A DNA stretch of 64,000 nt from Flavobacteriaceae bacterium (GTDB lineage Bacteria; Bacteroidota; Bacteroidia; Flavobacteriales; Weeksellaceae). Positions 8,868 through 18,059 of this stretch are shown one piece after another (the first letter of the stretch is position 1; every line of letters begins with the position of its first letter). Made by a program: the position numbers and the translations under genes. The stretch is taken from NCBI GenBank assembly GCA_030538275.1, contig JAUNUH010000002.1, positions 186,001-250,000 of the forward strand, given 5' to 3'. The notes under the pieces were generated by a model. That model worked only from the letters and a program-made list of their open reading frames with translations. It was not told the origin of the DNA and did no database searches.

Positions 8868-8901
8868 AAGAGGTTGTCTTCATAATAGAAAGCAACCTCT
8901 T
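8868..8901 (-). terminator. Possible terminator between POT genes
   Basis: A 9-bp stem (8868-8876 with 8893-8901) with a 16-base loop lies 27 bases downstream of the stop of the 8928-10451 gene. On the minus strand it is followed by the T-rich CTTTTATAAAC. The loop is long and the T-run broken, so the support is moderate. Confidence 0.45.
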
Positions 8902-8927
8902 CATTTTTAATTGAAATGATGGATGGA

Positions 8928-10451
8928 TTAATGAATTCCTTTCATTGCCTTGTTCAAAAAGGGTGAAAGAACAAGTAATCCCACGCCAGACGCGATCATG
9001 AGCATCGTAATGAATGGATATAATTCCCAATCATATTTTACCAAAATTTGTTCTAAAGTTGCCGCCAAATAGTTACCCAAAGCAAAACTGGCCATCCAAA
9101 CTCCCATCATAATCGATACAATTTTGTGTGGAGCAAGTTTAGTTACCATCGACAATCCAATGGGGGAAAGCATGAGCTCACCAATAGTCAACAAAACATA
9201 GACAACCACCAACCACATAGGGCTCACCAAATTACCGCCAGCCGCATTATTGGCTGCAAGCGTCATTATATAAAACGCTAGCGCACCTATAAACATGGCC
9301 AACGCAAATTTAATAGGAGTACGTGGATTTAATTTTTTTGAAGCTAATTTAATCCAAAGTAAAGAAAATAACGGAGCCAAAGTCACTATAGCAATTGGAT
9401 TCACATTTTGGAACCAAGTAGTAGGAATCAGAAATCCACCCAACATTCTGTCGGTATTTTCTTCTGCAAATAGATTAAATGTTCCTCCAGCCTGCTCAAA
9501 TCCAGCCCAAAAAACAATATTGAAAAAGGCTAAAATTAAAATCACAAAAACTCTAGACCATTCTGTGGATCCACTTGTGCCTTTAAAAATAGATAAACCT
9601 AAAAATAAAGCTCCAGATATGGCAAAAACCCAAATAACAATCGTGTGAATCAAATCTGATGTGGCAGACCAAAATGCCATAATACCAAATACAATGGCAA
9701 CATTACCAGCTGTATATAATAGAATATCCATCCAGTCTTTGGCAATCAAATCGGTTTGGCCCGTTTTGGCTGCACGCGGCGGTAGTCCCAATCCTTCCAA
9801 GGTATTTCGCTTGAAATGAAACCACAATACGCCAATTAACATACCTACACCTGCGGCAATAAATCCCCACGGCCAGCCTACTTTTTCACCCAATGTACCT
9901 GCAATAAAAGGCGAAAGAAAAGCACCGATATTAATTCCCATATAAAAAATTGTGAAACCACCGTCCTTTCTTGGATCATCATTATCATATAAATCACCTA
10001 CAATGGTCGAAATATTGGGTTTGAAAAATCCATTCCCCAAAATCAAAACGCCTAGGCCTAAATAGAAAAAGTATTTCCTTTCGTCAAGCCCTGCTATCAA
10101 AGCATCTGTAGAACTGGCTGCTAGCATAAACTGGCCAATTGCCATGGTAATACCACCAATGAGAATCGATTTGCGTTGTCCCAAAATTTTGTCAGAAAAC
10201 CAGCCGCCCAAAATAGGGGTAAGGTACACCAAGGCAGTAAAAATTCCGTAAACTTTGAGTGATTCGGCTCGGTCTAATCCAAATCCGCCTGTTACCAATT
10301 GAGCTGTAAGGAAAAGAGTGAGAAGTGCACGCATTCCATAATAGGAAAACCTTTCCCACATTTCTGTAAAAAACAAACTGTAAAGACCCTTGGGATGCCC
10401 AGTAGATGGCTCTTTACCAGCGTTTATGGTAGTTGATGTATTGTCCTTCAT
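8928..10451 (-). CDS. POT family proton-coupled peptide transporter
   Basis: A 507-residue inner-membrane carrier with the canonical POT signature EMWERFSYYG (Glu30, Glu33, Arg34) in helix 1, GNGFFKPN in helix 4 and FYMGINIGAFLSPF in helix 5. It imports di- and tripeptides in symport with protons. It lacks the long soluble inserts seen in the two transporters downstream, so it is the standard-length member of the cluster. The order on this strand is POT (12140), this gene, divergent POT (8822), POT (6940), with DPP IV first at 14296. The match to the family is strong; the peptide preference cannot be read from sequence. Confidence 0.95.
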   Translation of the reverse strand: MKDNTSTTINAGKEPSTGHPKGLYSLFFTEMWERFSYYGMRALLTLFLTAQLVTGGFGLDRAESLKVYGIFTALVYLTPILGGWFSDKILGQRKSILIGGITMAIGQFMLAASSTDALIAGLDERKYFFYLGLGVLILGNGFFKPNISTIVGDLYDNDDPRKDGGFTIFYMGINIGAFLSPFIAGTLGEKVGWPWGFIAAGVGMLIGVLWFHFKRNTLEGLGLPPRAAKTGQTDLIAKDWMDILLYTAGNVAIVFGIMAFWSATSDLIHTIVIWVFAISGALFLGLSIFKGTSGSTEWSRVFVILILAFFNIVFWAGFEQAGGTFNLFAEENTDRMLGGFLIPTTWFQNVNPIAIVTLAPLFSLLWIKLASKKLNPRTPIKFALAMFIGALAFYIMTLAANNAAGGNLVSPMWLVVVYVLLTIGELMLSPIGLSMVTKLAPHKIVSIMMGVWMASFALGNYLAATLEQILVKYDWELYPFITMLMIASGVGLLVLSPFLNKAMKGIH

Positions 10452-10532
10452 GTTATTTTGTTTTAATAAATAGGTGTCTAATTTACATTATTTTTTTTAT
10501 CAGAGATGATTTAGATTTTAATTTTGATAAAA

Positions 10533-12140
10533 TCAACGTATTCCGTGCATCATTTTCTTCAACAAAGGTGATAGAAGAAGCAAAATTATACCCGCTGCCA
10601 CAGGTAATACGGCAAAAATGCCAAAGAAATGCGACATCGAATATTCTGTTGAAATCTTATCTATCAAGCCTCCCAAACGAGAGCCTACAATATTGGCAAT
10701 GGCAGATGAAGCAAACCAAAGCCCGAAAATTAATCCTAGGAATTTTTTTGGAGAAAGTTTACTTACATACGACAAGCCTACGGGTGAAAGACACAATTCG
10801 CCTGTGGTATGAAAGAAGTAGGCTAGAATTAACCAAATCATGCTCACAGAAGCGGTTGCGGCTCCCTGTGGTATATCCTTGCTGCCATAAGCTAAAATTA
10901 CAAATCCAAATCCAAGTAAAAACAAGGCCATGGCAAATTTTATTGGACCAGATGGATTCCATACCTTTTCCCAGAATTTACTGAAAAATGTAGCCAGCGT
11001 GATGATAAAAAATGAATTCAAAATCTGAAACCAAGATGCTGCTACTTCCGTTTCCAAAGCCGTAAATTCACGCTGAATTTTCCAAATACCAATCGCCCAA
11101 ATAATCAAAAAACTCATCATGGTAAAGATTATCGTTGCAGGATAAATTTTGAATAATTGTCGCGCAAGTCCCCATAAAACCGTAGTTACTATAATCAATG
11201 GAAATAAGGTGAGAATGGCATCTACCCATTTAAATGTTGTGGCTGCATTACCATCCAGAACCCGCTGTGTATAATCTTTTGCAAAAATATTCATAGACCC
11301 GCCTGCTTGTTCAAATGCCAACCAGAAAAATATACTGAAGAAAATCAATACACAAATCACAATGATTCTGTCTCGAATTACCGCCGGACTGCTATTCGTT
11401 ATTTCATCCTTATTTTCTTGTTTTTGGATAATCCTACCCTCAGAATCCAATTCTTCACCTTGTACCGTGAGCATTGTGGGGTCTATTCCAATTAATCCAA
11501 AATAATTTCTGGCAAAATAAAATTGTAGCATTCCAAAAAACATAAAAACGCCCGCCAAACCAAATCCATAATGCCAACCGATTTTTTCGCCAATATAGCC
11601 GCAAAGAAGCATGCCTAAAAAGGCTCCAGCATTAATGCCCATATAGAAAATCGTGTATCCTGCATCTTTTTTTGATGAATTATCTGGATATAATTGCCCT
11701 ACCATAGTAGAAATATTAGGCTTGAACATTCCATTACCCAAAATCAATAAGCCTAATCCAATAAAAAAGAAAGTGTTGTCCATGACTTCTAGCGCCATAG
11801 AGGCATGTCCAAGGGTCATCAAAACAGCACCGATAATGATAGCCTTGCGATATCCTGTGAGTTTATCTGCTATGATGCCTCCCAAAATTGGCGTGAGATA
11901 TACAAAACCCGTGTACCAACCATATAAATTCATAGCCTCTTCGCGGGTCCATTCCCATCCACCTTCTGCAATAGTGCTTACCAAAAATAATGTGAGTAAT
12001 GCACGCATTCCATAATAACTGAACCTTTCCCACATTTCTGTAAAAAACAGCACCAGCAAACCAGCAGGATGTCCAATTACCATTTTATCATCAACACCCC
12101 TTTGGCGCAAATGCGCTATCAGTTCATTATCTTTTTTCAT
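10533..12140 (-). CDS. POT family proton-coupled peptide transporter
   Basis: A 535-residue inner-membrane peptide/proton symporter. The POT signature EMWERFSYYG lies at Glu35, Glu38 and Arg39, and FYMGINAGAFLG marks helix 5. It is strikingly similar along its length to the 4883-6940 gene (shared GHPAGL, GYRKAIIIGA, LMTLGHASMA and FFHTTGELC/FFHTMGELC segments), so these two are recent paralogues. It has only a short link (EFTALETEVAASW) where that protein carries its 105-residue insert. It starts 26 bases downstream of the dipeptidyl peptidase IV stop, so the two are probably co-transcribed, coupling peptide release to import. Confidence 0.95.
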   Translation of the reverse strand: MKKDNELIAHLRQRGVDDKMVIGHPAGLLVLFFTEMWERFSYYGMRALLTLFLVSTIAEGGWEWTREEAMNLYGWYTGFVYLTPILGGIIADKLTGYRKAIIIGAVLMTLGHASMALEVMDNTFFFIGLGLLILGNGMFKPNISTMVGQLYPDNSSKKDAGYTIFYMGINAGAFLGMLLCGYIGEKIGWHYGFGLAGVFMFFGMLQFYFARNYFGLIGIDPTMLTVQGEELDSEGRIIQKQENKDEITNSSPAVIRDRIIVICVLIFFSIFFWLAFEQAGGSMNIFAKDYTQRVLDGNAATTFKWVDAILTLFPLIIVTTVLWGLARQLFKIYPATIIFTMMSFLIIWAIGIWKIQREFTALETEVAASWFQILNSFFIITLATFFSKFWEKVWNPSGPIKFAMALFLLGFGFVILAYGSKDIPQGAATASVSMIWLILAYFFHTTGELCLSPVGLSYVSKLSPKKFLGLIFGLWFASSAIANIVGSRLGGLIDKISTEYSMSHFFGIFAVLPVAAGIILLLLSPLLKKMMHGIR

Positions 12141-12166
12141 ACACTACTTTCAATTGTTATTTTTAA

Positions 12167-14296
12167 TTATAAATTCTCTAAGATAAAATTCGTCATCTTC
12201 GTAAATAAATGACGACGAGTTTGTCCGCCAAAAATCCCGTGATTCTTGTCGGGATATACCATGTATTCAAAATCTACATTGTTCTGAACCAAGGCTTCGG
12301 CAAACAACATCGCATTCTGCACATGCACGTTGTCATCTGCTGTACCATGAATCATCAAGAATTTCCCCTTCATGAGATGTGCAAAATTTATAGGAGAATT
12401 TTGGTCGTATCCCGCAGGATTTTCTTGCGGTGTTTGTAAAAAACGCTCGGTATAAACCGTGTCATAAAAACGCCAATTGGTCACCGGCGCTACCGCAATT
12501 CCTAATTTGAAGGTATCTGCACCCTTGGTTAATGCTAATGATGACATATAGCCGCCATAGCTCCAGCCCATGATGCCGATTCTGGACGCGTCGATATAGG
12601 GCAAAGAACCGAAATATTGTGCAGCGGCAATTTGATCTAATGTTTCATAATGTCCCAAATTTTTATATGTAACTTTCTTAAATTCAGTTCCTTTACCACC
12701 GGTTCCGCGATTATCTACTACCGCAATTACGTATCCTTGATCTGCCAAAACCTGAAACCACCAATAATAGAAACCGCCGCTGTTGTTCAACACTTCCTGC
12801 GATCCAGGACCACCGTACAAATACATGAAAAGCGGGTATTTTTTATCTGGGTCAAAATTTTTGGGTTTAATCATATACGAATTCAGATCTACGCCGTTCA
12901 CAGCAATTTCACTGAATTCTTTGGGTGATGGTTTTCTGGATTCAAAAAAAGCCTTGACACGGGCATTATCCTCAAGCACAGAAAGTTGTTTTCCAGTTTT
13001 GCCGTCATGTAGCGTGGTTCGTATCTCCGAATTCGCCTTTTCAAAATCCAGTATAAAATAAGCAAAACTATCGCTGAAACGAGCATGATTCATCCCTGGT
13101 TTCACCGCCAAATCTTGTTTTTTCTTTCCATTGATATGCACCGAATACACGCCACGATTCATACTTCCCGGCTCGGTAGATTGATAATATATTTGATTAT
13201 TTTTGGGATTAAAACCATAAAATTTAGTCACCTCCCAATTACCTTTGGTTACTTGATTTTTTAATTTACCGTCGGCTGTATAATGATAGATATGGCGGAA
13301 TGCGTCGCGCTCAGAACTCCATAAAAACGAATTATCTTCCAAAAAATCCAATGTCAAATTATCCGTTTCTATCCAGGCTTTATCGGTTTCGGTAAACAAT
13401 TTTTTCTTTTTCAGCGATTGCGTATTTACCGAATAAATATCCAGTTTGTTCTGATGACGATTCGACACAATTAGCGCCAATTCATCCGCTTTTTTCGTAA
13501 ATGTAATTTTAGGAATATAAAAATCTGAATATTCGCTCAAATCCACCTTTTGGGTCGTTTTTGAAGCCAAATCATACATTTTAAGCTCTACCAATGAGTT
13601 TTTTTCGCCCGCTTTTGGGTATTTGAATTCCAACTCATACGGGTATAAATCTTTTCCATAAATATCAATCGCCATTTTCGGAACGTCAGATTCATCAAAT
13701 CGAATAAAAGCGATTGTTTTACTGTCTGCACTCCAATCAAACGCACGCACAAAGCCAAATTCCTCTTCATATACCCAATCGGTAACACCGTTGATAATTT
13801 TGCCCGTCATACCGTCGGTCGTGATTTGAGTTACATTCCCACTGCTGATTTCTTGCACAAAAAGGTTATTTTCAAATACAAATGCCACCTTTTTTCCGTC
13901 GGGCGAAAGCGTTGGTTCCTGAATTTTTTTACCCTCAAAAATTACCGACTCACTTCCGGTTTTCATGTTGTACAAATGATAAACTGCCAATTTAGATCGA
14001 CGGTAAATGGATTCTCTTTCCGTTTCCAACACGAGCCAGGATTCATCTGAATTAAAAAAATAATCGCTGTATTCCCCTGTTTTTATCGTGCTGGTTTTTG
14101 TAAAGGTTTTATAACTGAATTTATCGATACCGCTGTCGGTCAACAAAGTGTAATGCTCGCCGTCCTGCATAGAAACGACGCCTTCTACACGCTGCGGAAA
14201 ATATTCAAATCGGAATAAATCATTGAGTGTAAATTGCTGTGCAACAATAAGTTGAGCAGAGGCGAAAAGAAAAAGTAATTTAAATATGTTTTTCAT
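12167..14296 (-). CDS. Dipeptidyl peptidase IV, S9B family
   Basis: A 709-residue secreted serine exopeptidase that removes X-Pro or X-Ala dipeptides from peptide N-termini. It has a signal peptide (residues 1-19, ending IVAQ), a beta-propeller domain (about 40-460) and an alpha/beta hydrolase domain (about 465-709). The catalytic residues are Ser579 in GWSYGG, Asp654 in HGTADDNVH and His686 in DKNHG. The double-Glu motif that anchors the substrate N-terminus is visible in DWVYEEEF (about 173-180). It should act in the periplasm or at the cell surface. It heads a run of peptide transporter genes, which fits proteolytic feeding. A TATCTTTG -7-like box lies at 14315-14322 (minus strand), upstream of the start. 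Confidence 0.96.
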   Translation of the reverse strand: MKNIFKLLFLFASAQLIVAQQFTLNDLFRFEYFPQRVEGVVSMQDGEHYTLLTDSGIDKFSYKTFTKTSTIKTGEYSDYFFNSDESWLVLETERESIYRRSKLAVYHLYNMKTGSESVIFEGKKIQEPTLSPDGKKVAFVFENNLFVQEISSGNVTQITTDGMTGKIINGVTDWVYEEEFGFVRAFDWSADSKTIAFIRFDESDVPKMAIDIYGKDLYPYELEFKYPKAGEKNSLVELKMYDLASKTTQKVDLSEYSDFYIPKITFTKKADELALIVSNRHQNKLDIYSVNTQSLKKKKLFTETDKAWIETDNLTLDFLEDNSFLWSSERDAFRHIYHYTADGKLKNQVTKGNWEVTKFYGFNPKNNQIYYQSTEPGSMNRGVYSVHINGKKKQDLAVKPGMNHARFSDSFAYFILDFEKANSEIRTTLHDGKTGKQLSVLEDNARVKAFFESRKPSPKEFSEIAVNGVDLNSYMIKPKNFDPDKKYPLFMYLYGGPGSQEVLNNSGGFYYWWFQVLADQGYVIAVVDNRGTGGKGTEFKKVTYKNLGHYETLDQIAAAQYFGSLPYIDASRIGIMGWSYGGYMSSLALTKGADTFKLGIAVAPVTNWRFYDTVYTERFLQTPQENPAGYDQNSPINFAHLMKGKFLMIHGTADDNVHVQNAMLFAEALVQNNVDFEYMVYPDKNHGIFGGQTRRHLFTKMTNFILENL

Positions 14297-14396
14297 AAAT
14301 TATTTACAAATTTTCAAAGATAATAAAAATGACAAAAGATGAAACATGGCTGTTAATCCAAATACAATCTATTCAAGTCATTAAATTAGAATAAAT

Positions 14397-14780
14397 CTAT
14401 TCTTCGGTTTTCAAAATATTTTTAACCAAAACAATTAACCAGTATATGGCAAACATGGCAAGGCCGCCAAAGAAATAATAAAAAGCTTCTGGAAAACTGA
14501 AAATTGCAGCCACCAGGCCACCCAGGGTAAATAGGAGTGCAAGAATGATGTAGGCCGTAATTAAATTATGAATTCCCTCTCCTTTTTTGAATTTGAACCA
14601 TTGAAAAGCCGAGAAAAAAATGTATATCAAAACAGAAAGAAAGGCAAATGAGGTTAAATACATCCCCAAACTTTTGAATCCAGTTAAACTACCTGCTGCC
14701 ATGATAAAAACGCCTGTAAACAGCATAATCACAGATGAAATAATCCAAATCAGTTGAAATTTTTGAATAGCCTTATGCAT
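14397..14780 (-). CDS. Small unknown membrane protein, four helices
   Basis: A 127-residue protein with four predicted membrane helices (about 8-30, 38-62, 70-92 and 98-121) and very short loops. It has a Lys-rich cytoplasmic turn (WFKFKKGEG) between helices 2 and 3. I see no catalytic motif and do not recognise the family. Its start codon overlaps the end of the Crp/Fnr regulator by 8 bases, which points to translational coupling and a shared transcript. The context suggests a role in the same stress or respiratory response, but this is inference only. Confidence 0.75.
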   Translation of the reverse strand: MHKAIQKFQLIWIISSVIMLFTGVFIMAAGSLTGFKSLGMYLTSFAFLSVLIYIFFSAFQWFKFKKGEGIHNLITAYIILALLFTLGGLVAAIFSFPEAFYYFFGGLAMFAIYWLIVLVKNILKTEE

Positions 14781-15480
14781 CGATATGTCCTAATTTTTTG
14801 ATTTTGGCATGTTCCAGAATTTTGATTTTCCGGCCGTCCACTTCAATTAATTTGTCATTTTTGAATTCAGAAATTAATCGGATAGCAGATTCTGTGGCTG
14901 TTCCAATGAGATTTGCCATTTCTTCGCGAGTCAAAGAAATTCGTAAATAACCGTCTTTGTCGTTGCCAATACTGTTTTCTAGAAGAATTAATACTTCTGC
15001 CAATCTTTCACGAACGGTTTTTTGGGCTAAAATAGTAATGGTATCTGCAGCATTACCTAATTGTTTTGAAATCAATTTGAGCATTTCAAAACTCATTTTT
15101 GAATTTTCTTCAAGCATGCGTACAAAAAACCTTTCTGGAATAAATTCCACTTCCATTTCTTCCATGGCTGTGGCTGTCATGCCAAAAGTTCCGCCAGACA
15201 AAATAGACCTGTAACCTAGTAAATCTCCCTTTTTGCTAAACCGAATAATTTGTTCTTTTCCCATGAAACCTACTTTGTACAACTTGGCAGTTCCTGATTT
15301 AATAAGGTAAACACCATTGGCAGCATGTCCTTCTTCTATGATATTTTCTCCTTTTTTGATCTGGATTACTTTTTTTTCGGTTTCTAACGCATGTAACTCG
15401 TCTGAATTAAAAATTTTTAAATCCTCTGCGTTGTTAAAATAATTAAACAAAACTGTGAAGTCATCAAATGTTTCTGCCAT
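14773..15480 (-). CDS. Crp/Fnr family transcriptional regulator
   Basis: A 235-residue DNA-binding regulator. An N-terminal cyclic-nucleotide-binding-type beta barrel (about 20-140, with EEGHAANGVYLIKSGTAKLY) is followed by a dimerisation helix and a winged helix-turn-helix (about 165-225, SLTREEMANLIGTATESAIR). It has no cysteine at all, so it cannot carry the iron-sulphur cluster of true FNR; the signal must be sensed differently. It diverges from the P-type ATPase, with 52 bases between the starts, and is the natural candidate to control that gene. A perfect palindrome directly upstream of its start could be an operator. The co-encoded membrane protein follows with overlap. Confidence 0.93.
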   Translation of the reverse strand: MAETFDDFTVLFNYFNNAEDLKIFNSDELHALETEKKVIQIKKGENIIEEGHAANGVYLIKSGTAKLYKVGFMGKEQIIRFSKKGDLLGYRSILSGGTFGMTATAMEEMEVEFIPERFFVRMLEENSKMSFEMLKLISKQLGNAADTITILAQKTVRERLAEVLILLENSIGNDKDGYLRISLTREEMANLIGTATESAIRLISEFKNDKLIEVDGRKIKILEHAKIKKLGHIDA

Positions 15481-15492
15481 ATATCATGATAT
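15481..15492. promoter_or_regulatory. Perfect 12-bp palindrome in the crp/ATPase divergent region
   Basis: ATATCATGATAT lies directly upstream of the regulator start codon, in the 52-base region shared with the ATPase gene. Dyads with ATCA/TGAT half-sites are typical for Crp/Fnr targets, although the usual spacing (TTGAT-N4-ATCAA) is wider. A TAATTTTG -7-like box sits just before the ATPase start. Being an operator is an inference. Confidence 0.35.
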
Positions 15493-15532
15493 TTATCAGG
15501 CAAATGTACAAATATCTCAGTAATTTTGCATT

Positions 15533-17923
15533 ATGACTCAAAGTTGTTACCATTGTGGGCAATTATGTGAAGAGGCTGTCATTGAATTGGACCAAAAATA
15601 TTTTTGTTGCAATGGGTGTAAAACGGTGTATGAGATATTGAATCAGAGCCAATTAACCGATTTTTATGAATTGAACAAAGCACCCGGAATTCAACCTGAT
15701 GCCAAAGCTCAAGCACAGTTTCAATTTCTGGATACGCCCGAAATTAAAGAAAAAATCGTTGATTTTGATGATGACGGTACTGTTGTAGTTACTTTTCATG
15801 TGCCTGTAATTCATTGCAGTTCATGCGTTTGGGTGTTGGAGAGTTTGCACGAAATACACCCAGCGATTACGCATGCCTCCGTGCAGTTTACGCAACGAAA
15901 AGTTCAGATAACTTATAAATCAGATCAGCTGAAACTGAGCGAATTAGCCCAGTTTATGGCAAAATTAGGTTATAAACCTGTTATTAGTCTACAATCTGCA
16001 GAAAAAACCGAAAAAAAAGCAGACCGAAAGCTATTGTTACAATTGGCGGTGGCGGGATTTGCCTTTGGTAATATTATGCTTTTTTCATTGCCAGAATATA
16101 TTGATGGTGACGAATCTTGGTTGGTACAAAACAATGTTTATTTCCGTTGGTTTATGTTTAGCTTGTCATTACCCGTAATGCTTTTTTCTTCGCAACCCTA
16201 CATGATTTCTGCTTATAGGGCCATACGAAGTCGTAGAGTAAATATCGATATACCGATTGCTATCGGAATCCTAGTGTTGTTTTTGCGCAGCACCTACGAA
16301 ATTGCTGCAGATTTGAGTCCGGGATATTTTGACAGTCTTGCAGGGCTGGTATTTTTTATGTTGGTAGGGCGATGGTTTCAACGCAGAACTTATCAAAGTT
16401 TGGCGTTTGATAGGGATTATAAATCATTTTATCCCATTGCGGTTAGCCTAATTTTACCCCAAGGAAATAAAAATATACTACTTTCTGAGCTGAAAAAAGG
16501 GGATAGAATTCTACTGCGCGATGAGGAGATTTTACCGGCAGACGCCATCCTCATGAAAGGCGAAGCAAGAATCGATAATAGCTTTGTTACGGGTGAGTCT
16601 CGTCTGATTCATAAAAAAGCAGGAGATAAAATTTTTGCTGGAGGCAAGCAAATAGGAGCGGCGATAGAGCTTGAAATTATTGAAGAAGTTAATCAGTCTT
16701 ACCTCACAAATTTATGGAACAATGATGCGTTTGGTGCTGTAGAAACAGAATTCGATACCATAATCAATCGTGTGAGCCGGTATTTTGTGGTCGTCATTTT
16801 AGCCATTTCTGTAATTTCTGCCATTTTCTGGTATTTTACAGATTATAGTAAACTTTTTCAAGTCGTTACAGCTATATTGATTATTGCATGTCCTTGTGCA
16901 TTAGGACTTTCTGCGCCTTTTACCCTGGGAAATGTGATGCGTATATTAGGGAAGAAAAAATTATATGTAAAAGATACTCGAACTATAGAAAGTATGGCCA
17001 AAACAGATGCCATAGTTTTGGATAAAACAGGAACAATTACCGAGGCGCAATCTGGTGATATTCAATTTGAAGGAGAAAAGTTGACAACAGACCAGGAAAA
17101 TATGTTATTTTCTTTGGTCACGCAGTCCAATCATCCGTTAAGTCGAGGTTTACAGCATTTATTCAGAGGTCAAAAACTTTTGAAAGTTAGCGATTACCTT
17201 CAATTAAAAGGTCTTGGACAGCAGGCTGTAATCAATAATCAATTGGTTCAAGTAGGAAGTAAAGATTGGTTGAAGATACAGAACCCCGATAATAGAAATC
17301 ATACTGAAGTTTGGTTGAAAATCGATGGTGAAATCAAAGGCAGATTTATTTTTCAGAATAAATATCGTCCCAATTTAGCATCAACCATTCAGGCTTTAGG
17401 TTCGTATGATTTACATATTTTATCAGGTGATAATGCTTCGGAAAAGGAAAATTTAAAACAAATTTTTCCCGAGAAAACCCAAATGGAATTCAATCAATCT
17501 CCACAAAATAAATTAAATTATATTCAATCTTTACAATTGAATGAAAATAAAAAGGTGATGATGGTTGGAGACGGCTTGAACGATGCTGGCGCTTTGAAAC
17601 AAAGTTTGGTTGGAATCGCTGTTGCAGAGGATATGAACAGTTTTTCGCCATCTTGTGATGCCATTTTGAGTAGTGAATCATTTCATTTATTACCCAAATT
17701 TATTAAGATGAGTAAAAAAGGCGTTCAACTGGTAAAAACCGCTTTTGTAATTAGTTTTCTATATAATATTATCGGGCTTTCCTTTGCTGTTACTGGTAAT
17801 CTAGAACCGGTGGTTGCAGCTATTTTAATGCCAGTGAGTTCAGTTTCTGTTGTTTTATTTGCTACTTTAAGTAGTTGGATTTCAGCTTATTTTATTTTTG
17901 AGCGAAATAAAAATCCGAATTGA
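15533..17923 (+). CDS. Copper-type heavy-metal P-type ATPase (FixI/CcoI class)
   Basis: A 796-residue P1B-type ATPase of the inner membrane. The N-terminus has a Cys-rich cluster (CYHCGQLC, then CCNGC, residues 5-29) typical of the FixI/CcoI class. A heavy-metal domain with HCSSC (Cys95, Cys98) follows. Further motifs are TGES (353-356), the transmembrane CPC metal site (453-455), DKTGTIT with the phosphorylated Asp497, the nucleotide-site HP (534-535) and GDGLND (679-684). Such pumps move copper for assembly of cbb3 oxidase. The genes usually next to it (ccoS, ccoNOP) are not here. It diverges from the Crp/Fnr gene. Confidence 0.93.
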   Translation: MTQSCYHCGQLCEEAVIELDQKYFCCNGCKTVYEILNQSQLTDFYELNKAPGIQPDAKAQAQFQFLDTPEIKEKIVDFDDDGTVVVTFHVPVIHCSSCVWVLESLHEIHPAITHASVQFTQRKVQITYKSDQLKLSELAQFMAKLGYKPVISLQSAEKTEKKADRKLLLQLAVAGFAFGNIMLFSLPEYIDGDESWLVQNNVYFRWFMFSLSLPVMLFSSQPYMISAYRAIRSRRVNIDIPIAIGILVLFLRSTYEIAADLSPGYFDSLAGLVFFMLVGRWFQRRTYQSLAFDRDYKSFYPIAVSLILPQGNKNILLSELKKGDRILLRDEEILPADAILMKGEARIDNSFVTGESRLIHKKAGDKIFAGGKQIGAAIELEIIEEVNQSYLTNLWNNDAFGAVETEFDTIINRVSRYFVVVILAISVISAIFWYFTDYSKLFQVVTAILIIACPCALGLSAPFTLGNVMRILGKKKLYVKDTRTIESMAKTDAIVLDKTGTITEAQSGDIQFEGEKLTTDQENMLFSLVTQSNHPLSRGLQHLFRGQKLLKVSDYLQLKGLGQQAVINNQLVQVGSKDWLKIQNPDNRNHTEVWLKIDGEIKGRFIFQNKYRPNLASTIQALGSYDLHILSGDNASEKENLKQIFPEKTQMEFNQSPQNKLNYIQSLQLNENKKVMMVGDGLNDAGALKQSLVGIAVAEDMNSFSPSCDAILSSESFHLLPKFIKMSKKGVQLVKTAFVISFLYNIIGLSFAVTGNLEPVVAAILMPVSSVSVVLFATLSSWISAYFIFERNKNPN

Positions 17924-18059
17924 TATTCATGTTTTTTGGATTTAATTTAATTCTGAATTACAGATTTTATATTTATAAATATTTTGATTTTCGATTTCTT
18001 TAATCAAAGATGTTTAAAATGACAACTTCATTTCATAATTTAGCCACAAATTTGAACAC

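Noticed and set aside
17931..18005. 24-codon frame downstream of the copper ATPase as a ccoS candidate
   Set aside because: CcoS is about 50-60 residues with a defined membrane segment and acidic tail; this frame is too short and lacks that pattern.
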